From Sesamum alatum (lineage: Eukaryota > Streptophyta > Magnoliopsida > Lamiales > Pedaliaceae): 64,000 nucleotides of DNA. The translations under genes and the position numbers were made by a program. The stretch is from NCBI GenBank assembly GCA_034509735.1, contig JACGWO010000001.1, positions 16,074,854-16,138,853 of the forward strand. Reading direction: 5' to 3'. The notes under the pieces were generated by a model that worked only from the letters and a program-made list of their open reading frames with translations, did no database searches and had not been told where the DNA came from. Of the stretch, positions 34,533 through 47,203 are shown one piece after another. Position 1 is the first letter of the stretch; each line of letters begins with the position of its first letter.

Positions 34533-35844
34533 GGGAAAATTATTTTTTTGGTCAGCTAAGTTTACCTAATATTATATTTAGTCCTGTAACTATGCCCTTT
34601 GTTTATTTAGTTCAGTAAATTATAAATTTGATGACATTTAGTCCGATTTAGGGTTTTTAATAAATTTTCCGGCATGTATTGTCGGAATTTGCCACGTGTG
34701 CACCGAAATTTCCAACAAGCGAGGAATTGATGATGTAGTGGTGACGTGGCACACACATGAGTGATTAAAATTTTTTGTTGCTCATGGGATTTAAACTTGG
34801 GTCTCTCACAACAACAGATGCTTCTTCTACCACTTGGGCAACAACCAATATATATACTATTTGCTAAACCATCTTTTATAACCTATATATCTGGGAATAC
34901 TTTAATATAAAATTGATATTAATATTACTAAAAACTTTAGAAAAAATTAAACCTCAAAATATCGATATTTAATGATATAGTTTATTTTTTTTATTCAATA
35001 AAAATATAATTAGTATTGATATTATATATATATATATAAATTATATATTAATTTTCATATGCTAAATTATATAATTTTACATAATTATTTCTTATTTTTA
35101 AAATTTATTATAATATATTATATGTTTATCAAAGATTTATAAATTCTTATTAAATTAATAAATATGTTATGATTTATACACTTAAAATTGCTTATATATT
35201 AATTTTAATGTCATAATATTTTAAATATTATATATAAGCATTTTTATATATAAGCTAGTTTGTAAAATATATATAAATTAGCATATGAAAATAAATATGC
35301 AATTTGTTTTTAAATATATATATATATATATATTTCTTGTTAATATTCCACTATTAAGATAAATATCAATACTAATTATATTTGTTTTGAATAACAAAAT
35401 AAACTATACCATTCAATATCAGTATTTTTAGGTTTATTTTTTTTAATTTTTAGTAATATTAATATTAATTTTATATTAAAGTATTTTCAGATATCTAGGT
35501 TATACAAGATGATTGAGCAAATAGTATATGTACGTTGCTCAAGTGATAAAAGAAGCATTTGTTGTTTGAGAGACCCAAATTCAAATCCCATGAGCAACAA
35601 AAAAAATTTAATCACTCATGTGTGTGCCACGTCACCACCACATCATCAATTCCTCGCCTAGTTGGAAACTCCGGTGCACACGTGGCAAATTCCGACAATA
35701 CATGTCGGATAATTTATTGAAAACTCTAAATCGGACTAAATGTCATCAATTATGTAATTTACTGAACTAAATAAACAAAGGGCATAGTTACAAGACTAAA
35801 TCTAATATTGTGTAAACTTAACGGATCAAAAAAATAATGTTCCC
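34533..35844. mobile_element. Foldback MULE-like element, 1.3 kb, U2 only
   Basis: Starts gggaaaattatttttttggt and ends complementary, ...aataatgttccc. It is flanked by 10-bp direct repeats tatagagata (34523-34532 and 35845-35854). U1 has one copy of that site without the element (near 14810). The two arms, roughly 500 bp each, are inverted copies around an AT-rich loop near 35020-35340. No protein is encoded. Confidence 0.9.
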
Positions 35845-37778
35845 TATAGAGATACCATAAGGTAGATTCACTATTTGAAATTAACCCCTTATTGGAACAC
35901 GAGCATTATTAAAAGCTAAAGAGAAATATGATACTTTGATTCTTTTGTGATACCAAAAACAGATTAAAGATTCAAGAATTAAGAACAAACACACAATACT
36001 ATTTTTTACATGTTTATTACATCTCAGAAAATGTTATATTACCTGCATTACATTTTATGTCATAATAATTTTTATTAGAATCTTAAATATAAAAGATAAA
36101 TGCCATCAATTATAAGTTAGAATTCAATATATTAATTACGTAGTCATCAATTATTTCCCAATTTATCTTCATTAGAGTTTGTACTAAATTTTATTAACAA
36201 AAAATTGAATAGTATTTTAATATATTATTTAGCTCATACTTAAATTTATTCTTAGTAACTTTCTTCAAATAAATAACTGGTTGTTTTTTAGTTTTATAAA
36301 AGTAATAATTATTCAATTATTTATATTGATATATATTTTTTTGTATACATTGTGATTATTATGAATTTAAAAAGGGATTGTTAATATTGATGAATTGTAA
36401 TTTGAGGAACAAAAACTGTCTGCATCATTAATCTAAAAGTATTTCTTTCAATTGTCACATAATTAAAAAATTTATGAAATATAATTTTAATTAATTAAGT
36501 TAATCCATGTATAGCGCGGGTTACACGCTAGTTTTTATATATAAATGTAATAGAAAAATATTAATATTTTAATTTATAATAGGACACTGATTTGAAATTT
36601 GAATTTCAAAGGGAACCTAACGAAAATAAAACAAAAGATGCAAACATCCATCCCCCTCGATTCAGTGTTCAGCAACCAAGCATCTTTTTCCCCAGTGTAC
36701 GATGCTTCTACTAAGGGGGTGTTTGGCTAAGCTAGTTAGTGCAATTTGTTATTTCCAAATTTTTTATTTCATTGATGGTAAGGGAAGAAATGCTCCTTAT
36801 TTACAGTTTTTTAATGACTTGTACAAATATATTTAGTGATTAAGACTTTAATAAACGGGTTGGAGTCCGTCAGACCCCCACTTAGACAAATGCAACTTTA
36901 ACAAAAAAAAAAACGGGGTTAGGCTAAGTTTATTTTTAAAAAATCTTATAAACTCATAAATCATATAAAATATTTTTAAAACTTGTAAGATGTTAAATCT
37001 TATTTTAAATATAAACTTACGAAGTGTTTGGATAAAATATTGATTGTGCAACTTACTAATATCTTTGTAATGACAATTTTGTAATTAACTTGCTTTAAAT
37101 GGATTGATGGATTTGATTTGAGGAAATGATTTAGACAAAGGATTTCAAATGACATAATATTAAAAGATTTGGAAAATCATCAATGTTTAATAAAATACAG
37201 TTCAAATTTAGAGGTAAATGATTTAAATCCTTAGAATTTTAAGTTATCTAAATAAATTCGACGAACTTATGACTAAGAACTTGAATTCCATAATTCATTC
37301 TTTTGTTTTCACATTAATCTTTCATCTTTTAAGATTTCTTTGCACCAATGAAAGTGCTCTTTTTCTAATTTCATTGCCGGTGGTAATGTCGTTATATTTA
37401 TGGTTTAACTGAACTTAGTCATTTTATGTTTATTTGTACTTATTTTATTTTGTCGTTCATGGTATCTTAATTTACTCCTTTTCTTTTTATTCAAATGCAA
37501 GAAATGATATTGAGATTTTGAAATTATTTTAAATTATTTTTTCCTTTTTATCCTCCATCTTTCCTTTTTTTTTTTATTTTATTATTTCAATTGTCTCTCT
37601 TATAACTCATTAAAAGTAAGGGTGTATATTTGCTTTATATTTTTTATTTTTTTTAATAAGTAAGATCATTTTGAATTTATGTATTTTAATGTAGTTTTTG
37701 ATGGAAGATGAATTATATAATACAAACAATACATCTGACTAATTCTTTATTTTGCATATTTTTATATAGGGTTGAATA

Positions 37779-39040
37779 GGATTAAAGGCATTTTTGGTCC
37801 TGTAACTATACCTCATTCTTGTTTTAGTCCTTTATCTTTTTAGGGTTCCAAAAAGGTCCTGTAACTTTTCAATTGTCACAATTTTGGTCCGCATTTCGCC
37901 GCAAAATTTTGAAAGTTACCGAAAAAAATTTAAAGTCGCCGAAAATTTCTGAGGTGGCATTTTAAATTGGGGGAAGTGATTTTATTGGTTGATTATGCAT
38001 GACATGGCGATTACATGCGATAATTATAAAAAAAATATTGATGTGGCATTAATTATAAAAAAAATTCTTAATGTTGTTAAAAATAAAAATAATATTTTTC
38101 TTTTCCAATGATATATTATTAACTAATTTAAAATATTATTTTAATTTAAATATTAAATACAAAAATAAAAAGGAAAGGGAAGGGGTTCACGGTCGCCGCT
38201 TAGCGTCGCCCCCATCAGGGCGACATAAGTGGCAGGGAAGGGGGGCAACGGCATCGCCCATTTCTGGGCGACCTGTTGTCGCCTAAGCGTTGCCCCTTTT
38301 GTGTTGGGCGATGCATTACCCCCCTTCCGTTGCGGCGACGGTTGCCATAGCCACAGTAGCGGCAGCGACGGCAAAGTATTTATATATATATATATGTATT
38401 AAATGATATATATATATATTAATTCTGTATATATATAATTATTTATATATATTAATATTTTCATAAATATATTTTATATTTTTTAGAATCTATTATAAAG
38501 TATTTTTTAGAATATATATAGGACTTTTTTGGAATCCTAAAAAGACTAAGGACTGAAATGAGAATGTGGTATAGTTACAGGACAAAAATGGCTTTAATCC
38601 ATTAATATTCTTAATAGTATTTTTTTATATTTGATATTAAATTGATATATTTTTATCAATATATGTAAATTAAAATAATATTTTAAATTAATTAATAATA
38701 AGTAATTGGATGAGGAAAAAAGCATATTTTATTTTTTACAAATATGAAGTAAAAATAATATATTTTTTATAATTATTGCCATGTCAATTTTTTTTTTTTA
38801 TAATTAAAGCCATATAATTCCCTAGTAATCGCTATGTCATGCATAATCAACCAATAAAATCACTTCCCCCAATTTACAATACCACCTCAGAAATTTCCGG
38901 CGACTTTCAAAAATTTCCGGCGACATGTGGACCAAAATCGTGACAATTGAAAAGTTACAGGACCTTTTTGGAACCCTAGAAAGATAATAGACTAAAACGA
39001 GAATGGGGTATAGTTACAGGACCAAAAATGCCTTTAATTC
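37779..39040. mobile_element. Foldback MULE-like element with GC-rich core, U2 only
   Basis: Ends ggattaaaggcatttttggt and complement of gaattaaaggcatttttggt, with long inverted arms. It is flanked by 9-bp repeats ggttgaata (37770-37778) and ggctgaata (39041-39049). U1 has the uninterrupted site near 16701. The core at about 38170-38370 is strikingly GC-rich (cgtcgcc/gcgacg motifs in both orientations) against AT-rich arms. Confidence 0.88.
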
Positions 39041-39122
39041 GGCTGAATATATGTACAAAGTGATTATTTATATAAAGAATGTCATAATTGTTTAAAAGTA
39101 ATCCCCATATAATACAAATATA

Positions 39123-39153
39123 TACAACTGTACATAGCACAGGTCAACGCTAG
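39123..39153. other. Empty MULE site and intact Helitron 3' end
   Basis: tacaactgta occurs once (39123-39132) and continues into catagcacaggtcaacgctag. It is the unoccupied version of the site that holds MULE-1 and MULE-2. Confidence 0.85.
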
Positions 39154-39171
39154 TATATATATATATATAGT

Positions 39172-39590
39172 GATCTAAAATGACCTCCCTTGACGTTTGG
39201 CATAATTACGGATACCCCCTCGTTGAGTTCAAAAGTTATAAATACTCCCCTGAGGTTTGTAACCGTCTAACAAATAACCAATTTTCATTCATTTTTATGG
39301 GTGAACTGACCAAAATGCCCTTGTGCAAATTGAATTACTTTTTAAAATTTTCTAAATAATTTGGACAAAAATACGCAGGGAGAAATTTCGTACGTTTTTA
39401 CACAGAGTAAAAATAGTGTAATTTACCTCGTCTGATTTTTTTTTTTTTAAAAAAATTCAAGGACAAAATGGATAATTTCAAGCCCTTGGCTAAAAATTAC
39501 AAACCTCAAGAAAATATTTATAATTTTTCAAACAATTAGGAAGTATCCATAATTATGCCAAATATTAAGAGATGTCATTAGAATTCACCC
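39172..39590. mobile_element. MITE-A, U3 copy
   Basis: Same element as in U1 and U2, with ends tgatctaaaatgacctccct and complement of cgggtgaattctaatgacat. The stretch 39591-39860 after it is the host 3' flank of the U3 gene, without Copia. Confidence 0.6.
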
Positions 39591-39869
39591 GATATATATG
39601 TGGGACACTGGTGCTTGGTCATGAGTTAATTAATTTTTACGAGGTGATTGAATCTGTAGGATTAAACCAGCCGTGGATCAGAAGTACAGGGAAAACATTG
39701 TTGTAAGGCAGTTAACTTGGTTTCAAATTTTTAGGGTTTCATTTACGGATAATTAAAGCCCTATATTAATTCTTCTTCACTTTTTTCTCTATTTTAAATC
39801 CATCTGGGGAATTAAAAAGTTGCTGCAGTGGACGAACAGAGCAGTAAAAGCATTTAGGTAAAGCTTCAT

Positions 39870-39875
39870 TTTATT
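39870..39875 (-). terminator. Poly(A) signal of nsLTP-CEP gene, U3
   Basis: AATAAA on the minus strand, about 120 bp past the exon 2 stop. Confidence 0.5.
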
Positions 39876-39994
39876 TATAGAAATATTCGGATGCATGTAC
39901 AACAGTACAAGGCTATCAAATCAGAGTTTTCCTCGTCACTTCTGTGTTCATGGAAGTTCGGCGATGTGGAGGAGCATTGGAGGACTACCGTGAC

Positions 39995-40166
39995 TCATAC
40001 TTGGCCATGACCTTCTGTTTCCATGGAAGTTGTGCGATGTGGAGGAGCGTCGGGAGGACTACCGTGACCCATACCTGGGCTATGACCTTCTTTTGTCGGC
40101 CGTAAAGCCTTGTTCTCCAAATTCTTATACCTGTTCAACTTGAAACTTACCTCATTCATCGGAATC
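39995..40166 (-). CDS. nsLTP-CEP hybrid gene U3, exon 2: single CEP-like domain
   Basis: Joined to exon 1 (ending 41167) the frame is 519 nt, 172 aa. Linker IPMNEVSFKLNRYKNLENK, one exact ALRPTKEGHSPGMGH, then GSPPDAPPHRTTSMETEGHG and a stop. A broken second unit lies downstream out of frame (39960-39994), so this array shrank or never grew. The same acceptor (ttggcag, ending 40167) is kept. The GTAAGT in the exon is here preceded by GAG, a better donor match than in U1 and U2. Confidence 0.65.
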
Positions 40167-40216
40167 CTGCCAACATTTCAACAAGTTCAGATTTATAGGT
40201 ACTAACGCACAAAGAC

Positions 40217-41094
40217 ATATATATATATATATATATATTAAAATGATGGTTGATCGTCATTAATTTAATTTTGACCAAAACTAATTTTTGATAATTTTGA
40301 ATTTTTTAATTGTCAAGAAAAACTATCATTGGTTAGAACATCCATTCTAATTTAAAAATCCAATTTTATTTATCTAAAAAAGTTCCATTTTTAAGATTAG
40401 TGTTTATCTATCCAAATTCCACCTTCAAAATTATGATTAATGTTTTATCATAAAAATATATATTTGTCTTATCACTACTAATTATCTATTTTCATTTTAA
40501 TCTATACTCATATCCTATAGCTAAACTGTTATTTGTCTTTACACATATCATATAGCTAAACTGATGTTTTGCCTTTATCATGATATTATTTTTTTTATAT
40601 ATATTATTTTTCTTGATACTTGAGACTTACTAAAAGTAAGTTTCTATATTACTTTATATTTTATTTTATTTTTTATAAAGTAAGATCATTTTAGATTTAT
40701 GTACTTTAATATAGATTTTCATAGAAGATGAATTATAACAAACAATACATTTAAAATAATTCTTTTTTATATATTTTTCTATAGAGTTTGATATATTGGA
40801 AAAAAGGGTGATTTATATATTTTATAGAATCTCATAATTGTTTGAAAGTAATCCTCATAAAATACAATTTTTGGTTAGTAGAATATATTGTATGTGTAGG
40901 AATATATCATTTTTAATAATAATCAAAATAAATTAAAAATTAAAAAATGCTATGTTTTACGTATTGAAAATGAAAAGTTTTAATTTGCGGAAAAGATTCC
41001 TTTATTAAGAAATATATTATAAAAAAATTATTTAATTTTTTTTTTAAAAAAAGAAAAAATTATATAACCATGCATAACACGGGTTCTACGCTAG
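40217..41094. mobile_element. Helitron in the nsLTP-CEP intron, U3
   Basis: From a (TA)n run to ggttctacgctag. It is longer than in U1 and U2 because of small internal insertions. It fills most of the 999-bp intron (41166-40168). Confidence 0.68.
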
Positions 41095-41097
41095 TAG

Positions 41098-41128
<31 letters not shown>

Positions 41129-41162
41129 GAAATAAAGAGAGAAATGAAGAAAATAGAGATTT

Positions 41163-41513
41163 TTACGCATCACAGTTGACGTTGAGCTGCACGGGAACGG
41201 GGACATCAATCTTGCAAAGCCGGGGAAGCTGCTTTGCATTGTCTTGATTAACTTTAACCGACAATGCAACTTGCTTGAGGCACTGACAAACAGTTTTTTG
41301 GTCTGTCGATGAAATGGTGGCTCGAGCCAATGATTGAGCACCGACGCAACAAGTAGAGCTAATTTCCCCCATTCCCAGCAAAAAGGATTGGCACGGCATC
41401 AGAAACTCCAATGCCTGTGTGCATGAAATAGCTTCTACTGGGGCCAGAGGACTGAAGGATATCAGGGCCAGAACCACCACTGCTACCAACCACCTTGAAC
41501 TACTATAACCCAT
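41163..41513 (-). CDS. nsLTP-CEP hybrid gene U3, exon 1: type I nsLTP
   Basis: ATG at 41513, signal peptide MGYSSSRWLVAVVVLALISF, eight cysteines in type I spacing (here LMPCQSF, STCCVG, CQC). It is the most diverged of the three (PLAPVEA, ARATISSTDQKT) but intact, which suggests selection on the protein. The donor GC/GTAAAAATC and the alternative stop (41165-41163) are identical to the other copies. Confidence 0.92.
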   Translation of the reverse strand: MGYSSSRWLVAVVVLALISFSPLAPVEAISCTQALEFLMPCQSFLLGMGEISSTCCVGAQSLARATISSTDQKTVCQCLKQVALSVKVNQDNAKQLPRLCKIDVPVPVQLNVNCDA

Positions 41514-41569
41514 TTTGTTATGGAAAGTGAACGATGTTTCTTGTGGTGAAGTAGAGGAGCAGTGCCAGG

Positions 41570-41578
41570 TATTTATAG
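41570..41578 (-). promoter_or_regulatory. TATA box of nsLTP-CEP gene, U3
   Basis: CTATAAATA on the minus strand, 57 bp before the ATG. Confidence 0.75.
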
Positions 41579-41779
41579 AGCAAGAGAGACCTAAAAACAT
41601 GTGCTTCTCTCATGATTTCTCCCCTCAGAGTGGGACCATAAGCTATACCTAGAAGTTGGTAAGTGCAATGAGTGCATATTATCAGAAATCTGCATTAAAG
41701 AGGTGTTTTTTAATGAGTTCGAATAAAGGTTGTTGGATATGCTTCCAAAAAGGTCTTTGTTGGATCTTAAATGCATAGC

Positions 41780-42915
41780 TTTTTAAGAAATTTCAAAGTT
41801 TTTTATTTGAAAATGATGGTACATTTTCATAATGCTTGTTTTTTACTAAAACTTAATTATATTTATATTTTTTAAGAAATATTTATATATGTTATTATAT
41901 TTAAATGTAATAGAAAATATTAATATTTTAATTTACAATAGGATACTGATCTGAAATTTGAATTTCAAAGGGAACCTAACAAGAAAAAATAAAAAGAAAA
42001 AAACCAAAAGATGCAAACATCCATCCCCCTCGATCAGTGATCAACAACCACGACTCTTTTTCCCCAGTGTATGATGCTTCTACTAAGGGGATGTTTGGCT
42101 AAGCTAGTTAGTGCAATTTGTTATTTCCAAATTTTTTATTTCATTGATGGCAAGGGAGAAATGCTCCTTATTTACAGTTTTTCAATGACTTGTACAAATA
42201 TATTTTGTGATTAAGATTTTAATAAATGGGTTGGAGTCCCTCAAACCCCCACTTAGGCAAATGCAACTTTAACAACAAAAAAAAAAAAAAAAAAAACGGT
42301 GGTTAGAATAACTGTTTTCCTTCAAGTTATTTGGTATGATTGAAAAAAAAAAAAGATGGTTAGAATAATTATTTTCCTTCAAGTTCCCCTTGTTTGGTAT
42401 GAGAAAAATAGATTGAGAAGAAAAGACTATTTTTTGTAATTTTACTGTTTAACCCGTTCTCTTGAATTTGTATTAGAAAATAAACAAGTTGATATTATAC
42501 TAATATAAATTTAGTATAACAAAGATTTAAAAACCTTATTAATGAAAGTATTTATCAAACAAGAACAATAATATTGTTTATTAATAAACAATATTCATTA
42601 AAATAAATATTGTTCATTTTTTCTAAATTATTCAGTTTAAAGAAAATAAAATTACTACCGACACCCTCAGTTTGGCCTTATACTTCCACTTTTTCGTCCA
42701 ATTTCGGAAAAAAATAAAATTGGACTTTGGAGGGGTTTCATATACATATAGTTTTACTTTACCTCCATCTTTTCCTCCAAAGCAAACACGAAACTTTTTC
42801 TTATACATCCTCTTTTACTTCCACTTTCTCCCCAACCAAACATACCCTAAAGTTTATAAGCTCACCTAAACACCCTCTAAATCTCGACGGCCACTGCAAG
42901 TTTGAAATTATTTTA
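41780..42915. other. Non-coding end of U3 and unmatched sequence
   Basis: 41780-42290 matches the upstream flank of U1/U2 without the large Helitron (empty site about 41881-41900). Homology stops at a poly-A run (42278-42296). 42300-42915 is AT-rich with no recognised feature. Confidence 0.5.
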
Positions 42916-42919
42916 CCAA

Positions 42920-43757
42920 GGGTTAAATACGGTTACCATCCTAAAAGTATCCACCCATATCAATTACCCCTAAAGTATTAAAACCTTCCAAAAAAAAACC
43001 TGACCTTTAATATTTAAGTTTAAAAAGTCCATTTTACCCTTACAAAAATTATTTTCTTAAAATAAAAAGTTAATGGGATTTCTAAAATAACAAAATCATT
43101 ATTTGTCCAAGCTTTGTCTAATTCTAGTTTCATTTGTTCATCGAGCTCTTTTATTTTGATCTTCCTAAAGTACTTGGAGCTCATTTTATTTTAGTTTCAC
43201 TTGTTTGTCAAACCAAGTTAAGAATAAGTTAATACATACATATAATTATCACATTTATATAAGTACCATATATATTATAAATATATATTAATTGTATATT
43301 TTTTTATTAGTTCATCTGCCCTTTTGATTTGATTAATCCATATTTATATAATTATCATATATATATAAGTATATGTTATAAATATATATTAATTGTATAC
43401 TTTTTATATTAGTTCATCAGCCTTTTCAGTTTTTATTAATGATATATTTTTTAAGTAAATATATATATATATATATGCATATATAAATTTATTTTTAATT
43501 TGGTTTGACAAACAAGTGAAACTAGAGTAAAATAAACATCAAATACTTTAGGATTATGAAAATAAAAAGAGCTCGATGAATGAGTAAAACTAGAATTGGA
43601 CAAAGTTTCGACAAAGGGCAATTTTTATATGTTAGAAATTCCTTTAATTTTTCATTTAAGAAAGCAATTTTTGTAAGAGTAGAGTCGACTTTTCAAGCCT
43701 AAAAATTAAAGGTTACGTGATGTTTTGAAAGATTTTAATGTTTTATGGGGTAATTGA
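42920..43757. mobile_element. Inverted-repeat (foldback) element next to promoter relic
   Basis: Arms are inverted copies: left 'caattacccctaaagtatta' and 'tcgagctcttttattttgat'; right 'gttttatggggtaattgatt' and 'aaaaagagctcgatgaatga'. An AT-rich loop lies near 43230-43490. The left arm extends about 45 bp further than the right, whose end is cut where the promoter relic begins. Confidence 0.75.
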
Positions 43758-43986
43758 TTTCTCCCCTCGTAGTGGGACCGTAAGCTATACCTATAAATTG
43801 GTAAATGCAATGAGTGCATATTCTCATAAACCCACATTAAAGAGGTGATTTTCGATGAGTTCAAATGAAGGTTGTTTTATGTGCTTCCAAAAAAGTCTTG
43901 GTTGGATTCTAAATGCATAGCTTTATTAGCAATTTCAAAGTTTTTGTTTTTAAAATGATGATACGTTTTCATAATGCATTTTTAAA
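43755..43986 (-). pseudogene. Relic of a fourth nsLTP-CEP unit: upstream region only
   Basis: Matches the region 5' of the nsLTP TATA box in U1 (10439-10670) and U3 (41615-41845): gtgggaccgtaagctatacc, ggtaaatgcaatgagtgcat, cttccaaaaaagtcttggtt. No TATA box, nsLTP or CEP exon follows; the foldback element abuts instead. It points to a fourth unit that lost its gene. Confidence 0.75.
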
Positions 43987-43989
43987 GCA

Positions 43990-45280
43990 TAAACAAATAT
44001 TATTCGATATACGAATAGTTTTAAATCATATTATTAACTAAATTATTTAGAAAAATACGTGGATCTTTGGATAAAATATAATAATCATGCATGGAAAGAT
44101 AAAAGGATAGGTGGAATTCTTAATTTTGGAGTAGTAAACTTTTTTATGCAATTATTTAACGCAATATCTATCAAAGTAAATAAGGGGAGTTAGATAGATC
44201 ATTATTGATCTATATCATGTGATAAAGCAAAAACATTAGTGTAGAGAAACACGTGAAAACAGAGAATGAATTTTTTGTATCAGCGCAACATAATATTTTT
44301 CAAACTATGTGACCTTTGTAATATTACTTCTGCTATAAAATTATTCATATATATCAAAACTGAAAATACTTGGACCAAGGAATATGTCCTTTTTTCATTT
44401 GCTAATTTATGCAGCCTAGTATTTACAAATGCTACTACTTTTTCATATTTTAAATAATTTTGTATTTAAGAGGGAATAATATATAGGTTAAATTAGAATC
44501 ACTGAAAAATACTTTAAAAAACATTTACATAGTCAAATTGGAAGTGTTCAGCTGATAATCACTAAAGTAGTAAAAAGTTTATTCCAATAACTAATTATAT
44601 TGTTTGGACAAGTATTAATAATTGTGATAACCATTGAGTTATTTAATAATTTTATCTGAATAATTGATTAGGTTCTTTTAAATGAATACTTATAGTTTAT
44701 ATATTTATTTTAGAAATATATCAAATTAAAAGTAGCAAAATGGAGCACATTGAAACTATCCACGTCTGCAAAAACATGGCACTTAGGTAGAAAACTTCAA
44801 TATTTCTGTTTTATGATATATAAATTAGCCGCCCTCACATGTAGTTCCGGCTAGCATAATATTTTGAAGTGTAAATTTTAAGAACCAAAAAAAAATCTTT
44901 TAATTGTGAGCAAGATAGCACATTTTTAATTTGAGTGCACACAATTTGAATACACATCAATTCTTTAATGCTAACTCATTTGTTGAATCAATATATATAT
45001 ATATATATATATTTCAATAACTAATTAGATTATTGAGTAAGTATTAATGGCTGTAATAACCATCATGTCATCAATAAGTTTATGATTCTTTTATATAAAT
45101 ACTAACAATTTGTATATTTATTCTAGAAATATAACAAATTCCACATGGAAAAATGGATTTCATTGAAGTTGTCCATATATGCGACAACATGGCCCATAGG
45201 CGGATGACTTTCATTTATATATATATATATATAGATGGATTTATAAAATATAAATATATAAAAAATATATGCTATTTTTG
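43990..45280. other. AT-rich stretch with a degenerate direct repeat
   Basis: No gene seen. 44585-44790 and 45015-45215 are diverged copies of each other (caataactaattag/tat, gtattaat, ataacca, caacatggc). A (TA)n run lies at 44992-45012. Confidence 0.5.
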
Positions 45281-45323
45281 TTAATTCTCGATCCCCCCAT
45301 GGCTTCACGCCATGGGTTCTTAA

Positions 45324-45339
45324 TGGTATCAGAGCCATG
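45324..45339 (+). other. Pararetrovirus primer-binding site
   Basis: tggtatcagagccatg, the caulimovirid site complementary to initiator tRNA-Met, located just upstream of the first coding region. Confidence 0.85.
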
Positions 45340-45589
45340 TTATTGAAGTTGTATTGGATAATTCAACAAGACTTGTTTATTCTATTGCTTAATATGCAAT
45401 ATTTATCTATTTCATATACAAATACTGTTGAAAATTCTAAGAAAAAGAAATATGAAATTCCTAAGAATTTGCCAAGGTAAATCCTAGATTAATTCCCAAG
45501 GTAAATCCTAAATTAATTTATAAGTTTTGTCCGATTCAATTTTTTGAGAAACTAAACAAAACGTGAAGACTAGTGAAGAATTAATAGCC

Positions 45590-46990
45590 CTTGATAATGA
45601 AGAAAGAGTAATAAATCTTTTAGATGCAATGGATATAGGGCATTATCAAGATGTATATAAATTTTTACATATAAGACTAGTGCAAATTGCCTTCAAACCT
45701 TTAACATTATAAGGTTTACCGGGGATCTTTTCAGCTGCCCTAAGAGATGCTAAGAATTTATATAGACTGGAAAAAATCTTTGATTGGGATAATACAGTCC
45801 AGTTTGGCTCATGGACCAAGTTTTTTGTTATGGGTTAATTACACTTAGACCCCCTATGAAAATACATGATTACACTTTCCCCCAAAAAAGTTTTGAAATT
45901 ACACTTACACCCCCTCCAAAAATTCTCTGTTTACACTTGACCTCCATTCGTTTAAGTATGAACAAAAAATATTCACGTCGACAAAAATAATTACATAAAT
46001 TTTCAATTTTACTTTTCATTTAACATTTTCGTGTAATAATTCCGTACTTATAACGAAAAAAATGTAACAATCTTGCCATCACTCCATATATACATTACAT
46101 TTATCCTCTTATAAGTATAAAAATATACATGAGAATCTTAAATGATGGAAAAAGTTAAAAAATTTATGTAATTATTTTTGTTGACGTGAACATTTTTCGT
46201 TCAAACTCTAACGGATGGGGGTCATGTGTAAATAAAGAAATTTTGGAGGGGTGTAAGTGTACTTTCAAAACTTTTTTGGGGGGGGAAGTGTAATTATGCA
46301 TTTTCAAAGGGGGTCTAAGTGTAATTAACTCCTTTTTTTAATGTTTGTCCAAATTTGCAATTATCCTTATCTGATACAAATATACCAAATGCCTTAACAT
46401 TAAATGTTAAGACTCATGGATACAATTATACACCCAAATCTGAATTAATATGTGTATGTTATAGGATATATTATAAACTTCTTCATACCCTTAATCCTAA
46501 TTGTAGGATACAAGACAATAAGTCTTTAGAACAAATAATATTTTTTGAGATAATTTTACACAGTTCGAGAATTAATACTAGAAGACAAATAAAATGGAGC
46601 GAGATAGAGTTTCCAAAAAATTGGATAATTGGAAAGAAAGTTCCAATTTTAAGCAATATTGAAAGTAAGTATGCTAGTATCACTCAAAATCCAGAAGAAA
46701 ATATTAGAATAGAGTTTGTTAATAATCAACCAAAGTGTAAATCGTCAAGATATTCTATAGTATCATATTTTTCACCATTTGAGATAATAACTCCACCTAG
46801 AGCATCCACTTCTCAAATTAGAGAGAAAAATAACCACGAAGGCCTAAAAGGATAATAAAGTTGAAGAAATAAGGATTCAATCTAATAATATTGTTAAAGG
46901 AGTATATAGAGACTCAAGATTAAGTGAAGAATTAACTTCAAAAACAATTTTTTGTCTATAAATGAATATTTCAGATTTAATTGATTTTTA
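45590..46990 (+). pseudogene. Pararetrovirus movement-protein region
   Basis: Similar to the 30K-type movement domain of caulimovirids. It is split by MITE-B (45832-46332), after which an open stretch (46355-46855, 166 codons) holds the best-preserved part (LICVCYRIYYKLLHTLNP). Stops follow before the coat region. Upstream, the first 240 bp is also broken. Confidence 0.7.
45832..46332. mobile_element. MITE-B, copy inside the pararetrovirus
   Basis: 501 bp, gggttaattacacttagacc to its complement, closely similar to 21128-21626. The flanks ttttttgtta and ttttttta suggest an imperfect target duplication. It must be younger than the viral integration. Confidence 0.82.
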
Positions 46991-47203
46991 TACAGAGGTC
47001 CCATTTGTAGATTATTCAAATTTAATAGATTTTAGTATGGGATCTCTAGCACGAAAAGAAATTAGAAAAGAATTTTTAGAGAAAAGGTGGGAACCATTTA
47101 GGAGAAGGTTCTTTGAAAATTTTCTCTTTAAAACCTGAAAAATAATTTCTGACCAATTTTATAAAGAATTAGCTATAAGAAATAGGATTGCAGCTTTTAT
47201 TCC

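Larger units (their letters stand above)
31264..36531. mobile_element. Large Helitron upstream of the nsLTP-CEP gene, U2
   Basis: Same ends as 10727-15498 (tctacatatataaaag...acacgctag before T). It contains the Pack-MULE-like element and, only in this copy, the inverted-repeat element 34533-35844. It lacks the LINE fragment of U1. Confidence 0.75.

Noticed and set aside
35020..35340. Gene in the AT-rich loop of the foldback element
   Set aside because: No frame of note; pure TA-rich loop.
45324..45339. tRNA-Met gene
   Set aside because: Only the short complement to the tRNA 3' end is present, with no cloverleaf; it is a primer site.
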